DNA of 36,695 bases from Deltaproteobacteria bacterium (GCA_016874915.1 VGSW01000014.1:1-36695), one strand, 5' to 3'; counted from the first letter of the stretch, positions 24,966 through 33,202 are shown. Made by a program: numbers and translations. Notes: generated by a model from the sequence alone, not told the origin.

Positions 24966-26318
24966 CTACTTCATCATTGCCAAAATCTCGGCGGTTTTTT
25001 CTTTAAGTAGTCCCCAGTCCTGCCGGGTCTCGACATTGAGGCGCAGCACCGGCTCCGTCTGAGAGGGCCGCAGGTTGAAGCGCCACTCCGGGAACTCCAG
25101 GCTGATTCCGTCCACCCGGTCCATAGTTGAAGCCGCAGGGAAATAAAACTCTTCCACCCGTCGGAGCACCCCTTGGGGATCCGCCACTTTGCGGTTAATC
25201 TCCCCACTCACCGGGTATCGTACCATCCGGTCCCGAACCAGGGCTGAGAGGGGTCGCCCCCCCCGCCGGCACATAATCTCCAGGACCAGCAGCCAGGGTA
25301 TCATGCCGCTGTCACAGTAGAAAAAGTCCCGGAAGTAATGGTGCCCGGACATTTCCCCTCCGTAGAGGGCGTTTTCCGCCCGCATCCGTTCCTTAATGAA
25401 GGCGTGGCCGGTTTTGCAAAGCACCGGCCGGCCCCCGGCCTCCTGCACCATTTCTATGGTGTTCCAGGTGAGGCGGGGGTCGTGAATGATGGCGCTGCCA
25501 GGGCTCCGGGCCAGAAGGGCCTGGGCCAGAAGGCCGATGAGGTAGTAGCTCTCGACAAACTCTCCCGCCTCGTCGAAAAAGAAACAGCGGTCAAAATCTC
25601 CGTCCCAAGCCAGGCCCACATCGGCGCCATGGTCCCGGACCGCCTGGGCGGTGGCCTTCCGGTTCTCCGGCAGCAATGGATTGGGGACTCCATGGGGAAA
25701 AGTGCCGTCTGGTTCATGGCAGAGCCGGATAAAGCGGAAAGGCAGATAAGGGGCCAAACGGTCGATCACCGGACCGGCACAGCCGTTGCCGGGGTTCACC
25801 ACCACCTTCAGGGGCCGAAGTGCGCTCAGGTCCACATAGCTCAACAGATGAGCCACGTAATCTTCCAGGGCGTCCACCGCGGCCCGCTCTCCCCGGTTGG
25901 CGGCGGGGGGCGGGAAGACGCCCGCGGCAGCCAGGGCTTCCAGGTCATGAAGGCCGCTATCGCCGCTCAAGGGCCGGGAGCGCTCCCGGACTAACTTCAT
26001 GCCGTTATATTCCGGGGGATTATGGCTGGCGGTAACCATAATGCCGCCCCCCAGTTCCAGGTGGGAAGTGTAGAAATAAATCTGCTCAGTGCCGCACATG
26101 CCCAGGTCCAGGACCTGGACGCCGCTGTCCATGAGGCCCCTGGACAGGGCCTCCGCCAGAGACGGGCTGGAGTTTCGCACGTCCCGGCCCACCGCCACCC
26201 GGGCGGGAGAGAGAAACGCCGCGAAGGCCCGGCCGATGCGGTAGGCCACCGTTTCATTTAGGTCTTCCGGCACCCGGCCCCGGACATCATAAGCCTTGAA
26301 ACACGCCAGTTTTTTCAT
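24966..26318 (-). CDS. Phosphomannomutase/phosphoglucomutase
   Basis: A 450-residue alpha-D-phosphohexomutase with all four domains. The phosphoserine loop is MVTASHNPPEYNGMK (serine near residue 98). The metal-binding loop is LAWDGDFDRCFFFDE, the sugar-specificity loop is YGGEMSGHHYFRDFF, and the phosphate-binding loop near the end is RPSQTEPVLRLNVET. It interconverts hexose 6-phosphate and hexose 1-phosphate and supplies GDP-mannose and/or UDP-glucose precursors for the surface glycan. The GEMSGHH loop is typical of the ManB/CpsG/AlgC group, which has dual mannose and glucose activity. It lies between the CpsB-type phosphatase and a lipoprotein on the minus strand. Confidence 0.9.
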   Translation of the reverse strand: MKKLACFKAYDVRGRVPEDLNETVAYRIGRAFAAFLSPARVAVGRDVRNSSPSLAEALSRGLMDSGVQVLDLGMCGTEQIYFYTSHLELGGGIMVTASHNPPEYNGMKLVRERSRPLSGDSGLHDLEALAAAGVFPPPAANRGERAAVDALEDYVAHLLSYVDLSALRPLKVVVNPGNGCAGPVIDRLAPYLPFRFIRLCHEPDGTFPHGVPNPLLPENRKATAQAVRDHGADVGLAWDGDFDRCFFFDEAGEFVESYYLIGLLAQALLARSPGSAIIHDPRLTWNTIEMVQEAGGRPVLCKTGHAFIKERMRAENALYGGEMSGHHYFRDFFYCDSGMIPWLLVLEIMCRRGGRPLSALVRDRMVRYPVSGEINRKVADPQGVLRRVEEFYFPAASTMDRVDGISLEFPEWRFNLRPSQTEPVLRLNVETRQDWGLLKEKTAEILAMMK

Positions 26319-26417
26319 GGGAAAGACTCGGGGGACTTAAAAAGCGTTGCCCTCATAAGGGCCAGGGGCAATGGGGACGAGTAAACCAGAAAGTCCGCCT
26401 TTAAGCCCGGGCCGTTT

Positions 26418-27161
26418 TCAATTCACGGGTTGCCCTTTGATGATCTTGTCAGGGATAGTGGTTACCATGTCCCAGGCCCGCTTTTTCCCGATGACCCGGG
26501 CTATTTCCTCCACGGCCCGGCGCAGCTTCGGCGCCCGCCCCCTGGTATCGTGGGCATCGCTGGCTGCAACTTGAACATATCCCTTCTTAAGAAGGTCCCG
26601 GGAGAAACGGGCGATGGCTCGCCCGAATCCGCCCAACACGCTGGTGGCGGTTATCTGGGCCAGGCATCCCAGATCCAGGAGATTCCTGAGCTTGTCCGGC
26701 ATCTCCTGGATGAGGAAATGCCGTTCCGGATGGGTGATGATGGGGGTGATTCCTTTGGACTGCAGATTGAAACAGACGTCCCCTATCCCCGGTGGGAAAG
26801 ACATATCAGGCAATTCCAAGAGGAGATAATTCCTGGTATCGTTTATGGTGAAAACCTGGTCTTCTTCCAGCAATTCCAAGGCCCGCGGAGATAAATGCAT
26901 ATCACAGCCCGGCATTATTTCCAGAGGGATCTGGGCCTGGGATAATTTTTCCCTGAATTGATGGATCTGGGCCAGGATAGTCTCTTTATTGTTGATTCCG
27001 CCCACATCACTAAACCGATCCTTAAACAGGTGCGGCGTGGCCACCATGATCTGGATGCCATCCTCCGCCGCCAGCCGGGCCATCTCCAGAGCCTCTTCCC
27101 AGGTTTGGGGGCCGTCATCTAAACCCGGCAGGATATGGGAGTGAATATCAATCATTAACAT
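26418..27161 (-). CDS. Tyrosine-protein phosphatase of the CpsB/YwqE PHP family
   Basis: A 247-residue PHP-fold protein. The metal-binding motifs are MIDIHSHILPGLDDGP, VATPHLFKDRF, IITHPERH and VAASDAHDTRGR. These are the signatures of the manganese-dependent phosphatases that dephosphorylate bacterial tyrosine kinases controlling capsule and exopolysaccharide polymerisation. Its partner would be a Wzc/BY-kinase, which is not present in this window. Two ATGs (27161 and 27155) are possible starts. AAAGGG lies about ten bases upstream of the first and falls within a TTCCCT/AGGGAA inverted repeat (27170-27186), which could hide the ribosome binding site. Confidence 0.87.
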   Translation of the reverse strand: MLMIDIHSHILPGLDDGPQTWEEALEMARLAAEDGIQIMVATPHLFKDRFSDVGGINNKETILAQIHQFREKLSQAQIPLEIMPGCDMHLSPRALELLEEDQVFTINDTRNYLLLELPDMSFPPGIGDVCFNLQSKGITPIITHPERHFLIQEMPDKLRNLLDLGCLAQITATSVLGGFGRAIARFSRDLLKKGYVQVAASDAHDTRGRAPKLRRAVEEIARVIGKKRAWDMVTTIPDKIIKGQPVN

Positions 27162-27794
27162 AAAATTTATTCCCTTTAGGAGGGAAAATCAAGGTCATCG
27201 GGCGCTTTCTTGGGGGCCGGTTTTAGCTTCCCCAACGCCGGCCCGGGGTCTTCCCGGCAATGGTGAAGCCCTGTTTGATCCGGCAAGGTAATCCTGTCCC
27301 CACCTATGAGGCCCGGCCAGACCTCTCTTCATCCTTACCCACCATGTCACCAATCTAAGCCGGGCAGTGGAGAGAGATAATTAACCGAGTTCTTACTTAA
27401 ACAAGCTGGATCATTAATTTACAATATTTATAAATTTAAGGAATTAATTATTTTAATATTTTAATAAAGAATAAGAGAGAAAGCAAAATTAATGAATTCG
27501 TAGCACCTGCACCCCTTTTTATTCTATTTCCCCAAATATCTTTTCTATAACGTCATACATCCTTCTAAAAAATTTGATTTTTTTGAAAAACTCTTATATG
27601 GTACAAACCATTTAATTTGTTTCTCATTTATGTGAGAGTTACTATCCTTGGGGTGGCCTATGAGTTCTTGGCAACAGGGAGACGGTTGCTTTTTTACAGG
27701 CTCGGGGTGGCGCAAGTGCAAGGAAACCTTAATATGCCAGTCCAGGAACTTGGGTTGGTGGTTCCAGAAAAGTGGCGCTCCTTGCAGGGACCGA
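27162..27794. other. Divergent intergenic region with an AT-rich block
   Basis: This is the longest gap in the window (633 bases). About 27.37-27.55 kb is strongly AT-rich. A rightward promoter-like pair, TTGATT (27574-27579) and TATATG (27595-27600), has a short 15-base spacer. The leader that would follow contains small hairpins and one terminator-like hairpin (27671-27695). The frame open from 27648 to the porin start is not convincing as protein. Confidence 0.4.
27671..27695 (+). terminator. Weak terminator-like hairpin in the porin leader
   Basis: GCAAC (27671-27675) pairs with GTTGC (27685-27689) around a nine-base loop and is followed by six T residues. The stem is short, so efficient termination is doubtful. 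It lies 100 bases ahead of the FadL-type gene and could act as an attenuator. Confidence 0.3.
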
Positions 27795-29048
27795 ATGCCT
27801 GGAACGTGGGACACCGTATGGAGGCTGGCCGGGATTCTGTTCTGGCTGGCGGGCTGGTTGGGGCTGCTGGCTGGGGGCACGCCTGCCTGGAGCGCCGGTT
27901 TCGCCCTGGTGCAGCAGGGGACCGCGGCCATGGGCCAGGGCAACGCCTTTGTGGCCGAAGCCAATGATCCCTCTGCCATTTTTTACAACCCCGCCGGTCT
28001 GACCCAACTTACGCGAACCCAAATTTATCAGGGAACCTTTTTCAATTATCCCGACCGGGAATTCCAAGGACAAGGAGGGTCTTCCCAGACCAATCACCGG
28101 TTATTCCACACCCCCACCGTCTATATCGCCGGGCCTGTCCACCAGCGGGTGACGCTGGGTCTGGGGCTATTCACCCCCTTTGGACTGGGCACCATGTGGC
28201 CGCCCAATTGGCCGGGGCGCTTCATAACCACCTTCAGCAAACTCCGCACCTTCAACGTTAATCCCACGGTAGCCGTCAAAGTCAGGGATAACCTGTCCCT
28301 GGCCGCGGGGGTTAATATGCTGTGGTCCGCGGTGGACTTGAAGCGAATGATCTTTCCGCTCAACAGGGAGTCATACGTCAGCGGCAACGGCATGGGAGTG
28401 GGCTACAACCTTGGAGCCCTCTATGAGCCGATCCCGGGGGTGAAGCTGGGAGTCCACTATCGTAGCGAGATCAACGTCAAGCACCGGGGCACGCTGTCCA
28501 TCCACCCGCCGATAATCCCCGATATCACCGGGTCTGCCAATCTCACCTTTCCGCCCTCGGTGACCTTCGGCACTGCCTACAGCCGCATAAAACCCTTCAC
28601 TTTTTTGTTTGATGTCACCTGGACCGGGTGGTCCACTTTTGACCAGCTGAGGATAGATTTAGGCAGGCCCCTGTTTGGGGCCAGGAGCTTGGTCACTCCC
28701 AAAGACTGGCGGGACGCCTGGGCTTTCCGCTTCGGCGCCAATTATGAGATCAAGCCCGGCATCAAGGTGCGGGCCGGTTATATTTACGACATGACGCCAG
28801 TGCCCGACCATACCTTCGATCCCCAATTACCCGACGCCAACCGCCATGTCTTCACCATAGGCAAAGAATTTAAGTATAAAAGGTTCACCTTTAGCGCGGC
28901 CTACAATTATATCCTCTTTGAAAACCGCACTAAAAACAACACCATCACCAGTAACGGGGCTCCCGTGGCCCCCCCTGCCCTTCAGGCCAACGGCCGTTAT
29001 TCCTCTGATGTTCATTCTCTGGGCGTGAGCATGGCCTTCCAGTTTTAG
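27795..29048 (+). CDS. FadL/OMPP1-type outer-membrane transport protein
   Basis: A 417-residue outer-membrane porin. After a signal peptide (LAGILFWLAGWLGLLAG, then PAWSA) the mature N-terminus reads GFALVQQGTAAMGQGNAFVA, then ANDPSAIFYNPAGLTQL. This is the plug or hatch signature of the FadL/TodX family, which takes up hydrophobic compounds such as fatty acids or aromatics by lateral diffusion. Barrel strands fill the rest, and the last residue is phenylalanine (VSMAFQF), the BAM recognition signal. The frame is open upstream to 27648. The ATG at 27795 is preferred because the signal peptide begins there and AGGG lies five bases upstream. Confidence 0.87.
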   Translation: MPGTWDTVWRLAGILFWLAGWLGLLAGGTPAWSAGFALVQQGTAAMGQGNAFVAEANDPSAIFYNPAGLTQLTRTQIYQGTFFNYPDREFQGQGGSSQTNHRLFHTPTVYIAGPVHQRVTLGLGLFTPFGLGTMWPPNWPGRFITTFSKLRTFNVNPTVAVKVRDNLSLAAGVNMLWSAVDLKRMIFPLNRESYVSGNGMGVGYNLGALYEPIPGVKLGVHYRSEINVKHRGTLSIHPPIIPDITGSANLTFPPSVTFGTAYSRIKPFTFLFDVTWTGWSTFDQLRIDLGRPLFGARSLVTPKDWRDAWAFRFGANYEIKPGIKVRAGYIYDMTPVPDHTFDPQLPDANRHVFTIGKEFKYKRFTFSAAYNYILFENRTKNNTITSNGAPVAPPALQANGRYSSDVHSLGVSMAFQF

Positions 29049-29385
29049 CGCAAAAGTTTAGGGAGAGAGGGGCTAAGGGCCCTTGCCCTTACCCCTCCCC
29101 CGAGCCCCTAATCCCGAGTCCCCGTCAAACAAATAACATTGCCAGGCAAAATGGTGGGGGCGGGGTTTCCCGCCCCCAATTTGATGGGAACCATTCCACG
29201 GGCGGGGTGACCCCGCCCCTACGATTTGACGGCAACTTGGAATAAGAGACCTTAAAGAAATATCTCATCGGTCCCACCCCCAGGTGCGCTCTCGTTTAAT
29301 ACTTTAACTGTTTGACCGCAACCTGTTATCGCTGCCGGGAAACAATTTTCTGGCCCCAACCGGGAAAATTCGGTAAGGTTGATTG
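29049..29385. repeat. Intergenic region with GC-rich palindromes
   Basis: The gap after the porin gene holds three palindromes. The first, imperfect, begins 12 bases after the stop codon (29061-29100; AGGGGCTAAGGGC with GCCCTTACCCCT). The second is a perfect ten-pair hairpin, TGGGGGCGGG (29155-29164) with CCCGCCCCCA (29169-29178). The third is a perfect eight-pair hairpin, GGGCGGGG (29200-29207) with CCCCGCCC (29211-29218). None has a T-run, so they look like extragenic palindromic repeats rather than classical terminators. Confidence 0.6.
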
Positions 29386-30126
29386 ATGCCCATTCGACAA
29401 ATAGCAATTATTCCAGCCCGGTACGGCTCCACCCGGCTGCCGGGAAAAGCGTTGGCGACCATCCTGGGAAAGCCCCTGATTCAGTGGGTTTATGAGCGGG
29501 CAGCCCAGGTTAGGGAACTGGACGGCCTGTGGGTGGCCACCGACGACCAGCGCATCAAGGAGTGCGTGGAGGGTTTCGGGGGCCGGGCGATCATGACCCG
29601 GCCGGACCACCCTTCGGGAAGCGACCGCCTGGCCGAAGCCGCGGAGAAGTTAGGGCTGGCCCCGGAAGACATCGTGGTGAACATCCAGGGGGACCAGCCG
29701 GTCTTCCCGCCGCGGCTTATCGCCCACCTCGCGGGGATTCTACAGCGGGACTGCTCTGCGGTGATGGCCACTCCCGCCCGGCGTTTCACGGACCCTGAAA
29801 TTGCTGCCGATCCCAACGTGGTCAAGGTGGTCTTCGACCACCGGGGCCGGGCCCTTTATTTTTCTCGGAGCCCGCTCCCCTTCTGGCGGGATGGCCAGCG
29901 GCCTTTTTATTTCAAACATATCGGCATCTATGCCTACCGGGTGAGTTTCCTACGGGAGTTCGTCAGCCTTTTCCCGGGCCGCTGGGAAGAGGCGGAAAAA
30001 CTGGAGCAGCTCCGGGCCTTGGAATACGGGTTTCCCATTCATATAGTGGAGACGGAAGGCGACACCGTGGAGGTGGACACGCTGGAGGATTTGGCCCGGG
30101 CGGAGGCGTATTTGATGCAAGGATAA
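29386..30126 (+). CDS. kdsB: 3-deoxy-manno-octulosonate cytidylyltransferase
   Basis: A 246-residue enzyme that activates KDO to CMP-KDO for lipopolysaccharide core or capsule anchors. The nucleotide-binding start IAIIPARYGSTRLPGKAL, the IMTRPDHPSGSDRLAEA motif, the central VVNIQGDQPVFPP and later FKHIGIYAYRVSFLREF are diagnostic of KdsB. The ATG at 29386 has AAGG about eight bases upstream; a TTG three bases earlier is also possible. Its presence supports a KDO-containing lipopolysaccharide in this organism. A long GC-rich palindrome begins right after its stop codon. Confidence 0.93.
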   Translation: MPIRQIAIIPARYGSTRLPGKALATILGKPLIQWVYERAAQVRELDGLWVATDDQRIKECVEGFGGRAIMTRPDHPSGSDRLAEAAEKLGLAPEDIVVNIQGDQPVFPPRLIAHLAGILQRDCSAVMATPARRFTDPEIAADPNVVKVVFDHRGRALYFSRSPLPFWRDGQRPFYFKHIGIYAYRVSFLREFVSLFPGRWEEAEKLEQLRALEYGFPIHIVETEGDTVEVDTLEDLARAEAYLMQG

Positions 30127-30127
30127 T

Positions 30128-30173
30128 GCGGGGAAGGGGGCCAGGGGCAAAAGCCCCTGCCCCCCTTCCCCGC
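30128..30173. repeat. Long GC-rich palindrome directly after kdsB
   Basis: Arms 30128-30148 and 30153-30173 pair at 20 of 21 positions around an AAAA loop. The core is CAGGGGC-AAAA-GCCCCTG with G-rich and C-rich outer arms. It begins one base after the kdsB stop. A similar palindrome follows the aldehyde oxidoreductase stop at 34531-34575. Confidence 0.75.
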
Positions 30174-30196
30174 ACCCCATCCCCCAACCCCTTGAG

Positions 30197-30244
30197 TTTC
30201 CGCCCTGGGAAGGCGGGCCTTGGCCCGCCTTCCCAGGGCGGAAA
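30197..30244. repeat. Perfect 23-base-pair palindrome in front of pyrF
   Basis: The arms 30197-30219 and 30222-30244 are perfect reverse complements separated by TT. The arms begin TTTCCGCCCTGGG and contain AAGGCGGGCC. As RNA this would be an extremely stable hairpin ending 35 bases ahead of the pyrF start codon. It has no T-run. It could be an insulator, a REP-type repeat or an attenuating leader element. Confidence 0.8.
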
Positions 30245-30279
30245 GCATGGCCTCCATATACAACGGGGAAGAGATCACG

Positions 30280-31014
30280 ATGAAACCCAAAGACCGCCTC
30301 ATCTTCGCCCTGGATGTGCCGGATAAAAGGCAGGCCCTGGATCTGGTCCAACTGCTCGAGGGGGAAGTGGGCTTATTTAAGTTAGGCCTGGAGTTGTACC
30401 TGGCGGAAGGGCCGGGATTGCTGCAGGAACTGGTCAACAGGGTAGGGGGGGACTGGGTCTTTCTTGATTTAAAGTTATATGACATACCCAACACCCTTCT
30501 GGGACCGATTCGGACCATATTACATGGCCTGGCTCTGTTCACCATTCCTAGCGATTTAGGCCCCGCGGCTCTGAAGAAGATCGTGTCCGGTACGGTGTTT
30601 AAGGTTCTGGCGGTGACAGTGCTGACCAGCACTACCGGGGATGACTTAAAAGCCCTGGGCTTTGAGAGGCAGTATTGGGAAGACCCCGCTCGCCTGGTGG
30701 TGAGACGGGCGGTTATGGCGAAAGAAGCCGGCTGCGCCGGGGTGGTGTGCTCCGGGCGGGAGGTGAAGGCGGTGAAGGAGGCCTGCGGCCCGGATTTTCT
30801 GGCGGTCTGCCCCGGCATCAGGCCGGAGTGGGCCGCGGTGGCGGGAGATGATCAGCAGCGCATCGTTACTCCGTTTGAGGCCATCAAAAATGGGGCCGAT
30901 TACATCGTGGTGGGGCGGCCCATCCGCACTTATCCGGAGAGCCAGGGCGGCCCGGTGGCCGCGGCCCGACGGGTGGTGGAGGAAATCGCCGCGGCTTTGG
31001 ATTCAACAAATTAA
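30280..31014 (+). CDS. pyrF: Orotidine 5'-phosphate decarboxylase
   Basis: A 244-residue TIM-barrel enzyme for the last step of UMP synthesis. The start DRLIFALDVPDKRQALDL, the catalytic VFLDLKLYDIPNT (D-x-K-x-x-D), KVLAVTVLTSTTGDDLKALG, GVVCSGREVKAVKE and the phosphate-binding IVVGRPIRTYPE are all present. An oddity is that the usual D-x-x-N-V-H-x-x-G-G segment after the catalytic motif reads ALFTIPSDLGPAALKKI. It is either a lineage variant or a changed loop. The ATG at 30280 was chosen over 30220 because the conserved sequence begins there and GGGGAAGAG precedes it. Confidence 0.9.
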   Translation: MKPKDRLIFALDVPDKRQALDLVQLLEGEVGLFKLGLELYLAEGPGLLQELVNRVGGDWVFLDLKLYDIPNTLLGPIRTILHGLALFTIPSDLGPAALKKIVSGTVFKVLAVTVLTSTTGDDLKALGFERQYWEDPARLVVRRAVMAKEAGCAGVVCSGREVKAVKEACGPDFLAVCPGIRPEWAAVAGDDQQRIVTPFEAIKNGADYIVVGRPIRTYPESQGGPVAAARRVVEEIAAALDSTN

Positions 31015-31287
31015 TATTTAGCGGCACAGGCTTCCAGCCTGTATATGCGCCCTTGATCCACCAAAGTTGCCTTGCCCCCAGGCTGGAAGCCTGGGCCACT
31101 AATTTTTTCCTGGTTCCCAAGCTCCAGCTTGGGAACCAAAAATGGAAGAAAAAGCTCCTGCTTTTTCACCATTTCCTTTGAAAACGATTTGGGGCAAGCA
31201 GGAGCTACGCCCCCAAATGGCGTTACCAAGCGGGAGCTTGGGAACGAGAGGATAAATCATCTGCCCATAAAAATCCAGGTCCCCGAA
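31015..31287. repeat. Cluster of palindromic repeats between pyrF and the DHODH-like gene
   Basis: Several inverted repeats are packed here. AGGCTTCCAGCCT (31028-31040) is complementary to AGGCTGGAAGCCT (31079-31091). A perfect palindrome with 12-base arms, GGTTCCCAAGCT (31112-31123) and AGCTTGGGAACC (31126-31137), follows. AAGCTCCTGCTT and AAGCAGGAGCT are complementary further on. The last unit, CCAAGCGGGAGCTTGG followed by GAACGAG (31225-31248), recurs at 33232-33259. No promoter or protein was seen. Confidence 0.7.
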
Positions 31288-32196
31288 ATGGTTTCATCAG
31301 ATAACCACAAAATCTCCCCCATCGTCATCTCCACCGCCCTGGGGCTGGGGGGACGGGGCATTTTCCCTTACACCCTGTGGCCGGCCTACCGCAGGCTGCT
31401 TCGGTCAGTTCGGGAAACGGGAACCACAGTCCTCACCAAATCTTCCACCCGCTTTAAAAGGAAGGGCAATTTAATCCCCTGGAATCCCCTCACCTGGAAA
31501 TATATCCGGCGGCTGCCGGGAATGGGCATGCTCAACGCCTACGGGCTGACCAATGAGGGCGCGGCCCGGGCCGGGGCGGAGATCCGGTTGGCGGTGGACG
31601 CGGGTTTCCGGGTCATACCCAATTTTTATCCCGAATTCGCCAAGGGGACGGACCGGGCCATCAGGGAAACTTTGGAAGCCCTGGAGATTTTCCAATTCCT
31701 CCTGGGGCAAAGATTCTGGTCGGTGGAACTGAATTTCTCCTGCCCCAACTCCGCCGAAGAAATCCGGGAGAACGTGGCGCAAGGTTTGAAGTGCTCCCGG
31801 GAGGTGCGGGGAAAATACCCCGGCCTCTTCATCATCGCTAAGGTCAGCATCTGTCACCCCTACGAGTTCGCCCAGGAGCTGGAAGAGCTGGGGATAAATG
31901 CCATCCACGCCATCAATACCATTCCTTATGAAATCATCTATCCGCCCCCCCATAATCCCCGCTCTCCCCTGTGGCAGGTGAACGGCGGGGGGGTGTCCGG
32001 CGGCCCGGCCTTTAATGCGGCTTATAAATATAACCGGGAACTGCGCCAGAAAGTGAAGCTGTTTCTCATCATGGGCTGCGGGGTGACGAGCCGGGAGGAC
32101 GTGAAGAAATATTTCGACCTCGGCGCCGACGCGGTGAGCTTCTGCACCCTGGCCCTGCGGGACCCCTTAGAGGCGGAAAAGGTTATCCTGTTATAA
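31288..32196 (+). CDS. Dihydroorotate dehydrogenase-like flavoprotein
   Basis: A 302-residue (from the ATG at 31288) FMN-binding TIM barrel of the dihydroorotate dehydrogenase family. The active-site segment VELNFSCPNSAEEIRENV carries the cysteine that serves as catalytic base in class 1 enzymes. FMN contacts are suggested by IHAINTIPYEII, then GGGVSGGPAFNAAYKYN, LFLIMGCGVTSREDVKKYFD and GADAVSFCTLALRDP. The pairing with pyrF supports a pyrimidine role, but the N-terminal motifs (ALGLGGRGIFPYTLWPAYRR) differ from ordinary PyrD, so another substrate is possible. The start is uncertain: a CTG at 31261 with GAGAGG upstream is an alternative that would add residues resembling the family start. 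Confidence 0.75.
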   Translation: MVSSDNHKISPIVISTALGLGGRGIFPYTLWPAYRRLLRSVRETGTTVLTKSSTRFKRKGNLIPWNPLTWKYIRRLPGMGMLNAYGLTNEGAARAGAEIRLAVDAGFRVIPNFYPEFAKGTDRAIRETLEALEIFQFLLGQRFWSVELNFSCPNSAEEIRENVAQGLKCSREVRGKYPGLFIIAKVSICHPYEFAQELEELGINAIHAINTIPYEIIYPPPHNPRSPLWQVNGGGVSGGPAFNAAYKYNRELRQKVKLFLIMGCGVTSREDVKKYFDLGADAVSFCTLALRDPLEAEKVILL

Positions 32197-32223
32197 CCGT
32201 TAGCCAAAGGTGCAAAATAATTC

Positions 32224-32302
32224 ACCACCAAGACACCAAGACACCAAGATTTTCCAAGTAATATTTTATTTGTGGCCCTTGGTGCCTTTGTGTCTTGGTG
32301 GT
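32224..32302. repeat. Palindromic element of ACCACCAAGACACC type
   Basis: The arms 32224-32248 and 32278-32302 are complementary at 23 of 25 positions around a 29-base A/T-rich centre. The left arm is built from ACCACCAAGACACCAAG. It fills the spacer between the DHODH-like gene and the ThiF-like gene and overlaps the region where the ThiF promoter would be expected. Confidence 0.7.
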
Positions 32303-32335
32303 TAAATTTTGTTTCATCTGGGTTCTCACTGGCAA

Positions 32336-33181
32336 ATGGAAAGAAAAACCAATAGCCTGAAGTCCATTAGCCAATCCGGAGTCCGTCATCACCAAGAGTA
32401 TCTCCGGGTGGGCGCGGCGGAACTGGAAGCCTGGGCGGCGGAGAACGGACTGAGCCTCCGGCAAGCCACCGAAATGGCCTTGCAGGAAGGCATCTTCCCT
32501 GAATTGTGGGACCGGAATTTCCCGGCGTTGACCGCGGCCGAGCAGCTCAAGCTCTTTCAAAGCTCCGCCCTGGTGGTGGGGCTGGGGGGGTTGGGGGGTA
32601 ACATTGCCACGCTCCTGGCCCGGGTGGGGGTGGGACGGCTGCTCCTGGCCGATGGGGATGTATTTGCGCCTTCCAACCTCAACCGCCAACTACTGGCCAC
32701 CCGGAGCACCCTGGGGCAAAACAAGGCCCTGGTGACTGCCCGGCATCTTCTGAATATTACTCCGGCCCTGGAGGTGGAGCCTATTCCCCGGTTCCTGGAC
32801 GGGGAACTGCTGCGGGTTTATCTTACCCAGGTGCAAGTGGTACTGGATGGACTGGACTCGGTCAAGGTGCGGCGGGAGATGTTCGCCGCGGCCCGGGAAG
32901 TGGGGGTGCCCTTAATTCACGCCGCGGTGCACGGGCATTTCGGCCAGGTGGCCACGGTGATGCCGGATTCTGATATCCAGTTTCACCAGATTTACCATCC
33001 TGAGGCCCCGGAGTCCGAAGCCATCCGGGACGTACTGGCCCCGGTGGTGAGCCTGGCGGCCAGTCTTCAGGTGCAGGAGGCCATGCGAATTCTGTTGGGG
33101 CAGCCGCCGGCGTACGCGGGGCGGCTGGCCTATTTCGACGGGGAGACGGGGCGGCTGGAAGTCATATCTTTGGCGGGCTAA
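32336..33181 (+). CDS. ThiF/MoeB/HesA-family adenylyltransferase
   Basis: A 281-residue E1-like enzyme that adenylates the C-terminal glycine of a ubiquitin-like sulfur carrier. The nucleotide-binding loop is ALVVGLGGLGGNIATLLARV, followed by LLLADGDVFAPSNLNRQLLA and VVLDGLDSVKVRREMFAAAR. The N-terminal 75 residues (ending in GIFPELWDRNFPALTAAEQL) match the HesA-like group. No CxxC zinc sites are seen, unlike classical MoeB. The MoaD/ThiS-like gene lies just downstream on the other strand, so the two probably act together in pterin-cofactor or thiamine sulfur transfer. A TTG at 32309 is an alternative start; neither start has a clear ribosome binding site. Confidence 0.85.
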   Translation: MERKTNSLKSISQSGVRHHQEYLRVGAAELEAWAAENGLSLRQATEMALQEGIFPELWDRNFPALTAAEQLKLFQSSALVVGLGGLGGNIATLLARVGVGRLLLADGDVFAPSNLNRQLLATRSTLGQNKALVTARHLLNITPALEVEPIPRFLDGELLRVYLTQVQVVLDGLDSVKVRREMFAAAREVGVPLIHAAVHGHFGQVATVMPDSDIQFHQIYHPEAPESEAIRDVLAPVVSLAASLQVQEAMRILLGQPPAYAGRLAYFDGETGRLEVISLAG

Positions 33182-33202
33182 TCAACGGGGCGCACGGTGA
33201 AG

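Noticed and set aside
27648-27794. Upstream start for the FadL-type protein at 27648.
   Set aside because: The extra 49 residues precede a complete signal peptide and are rich in Trp and Cys. The ATG at 27795 has a ribosome binding site.
30220-30279. Upstream start for PyrF at 30220.
   Set aside because: The extension is encoded partly by the palindrome, and family sequence begins at MKPKDRLIFALD.
31021-31255. CRISPR-like array, because several similar repeats lie close together.
   Set aside because: The units are palindromes of different length and sequence, without equal spacers, and no cas gene is in the window.
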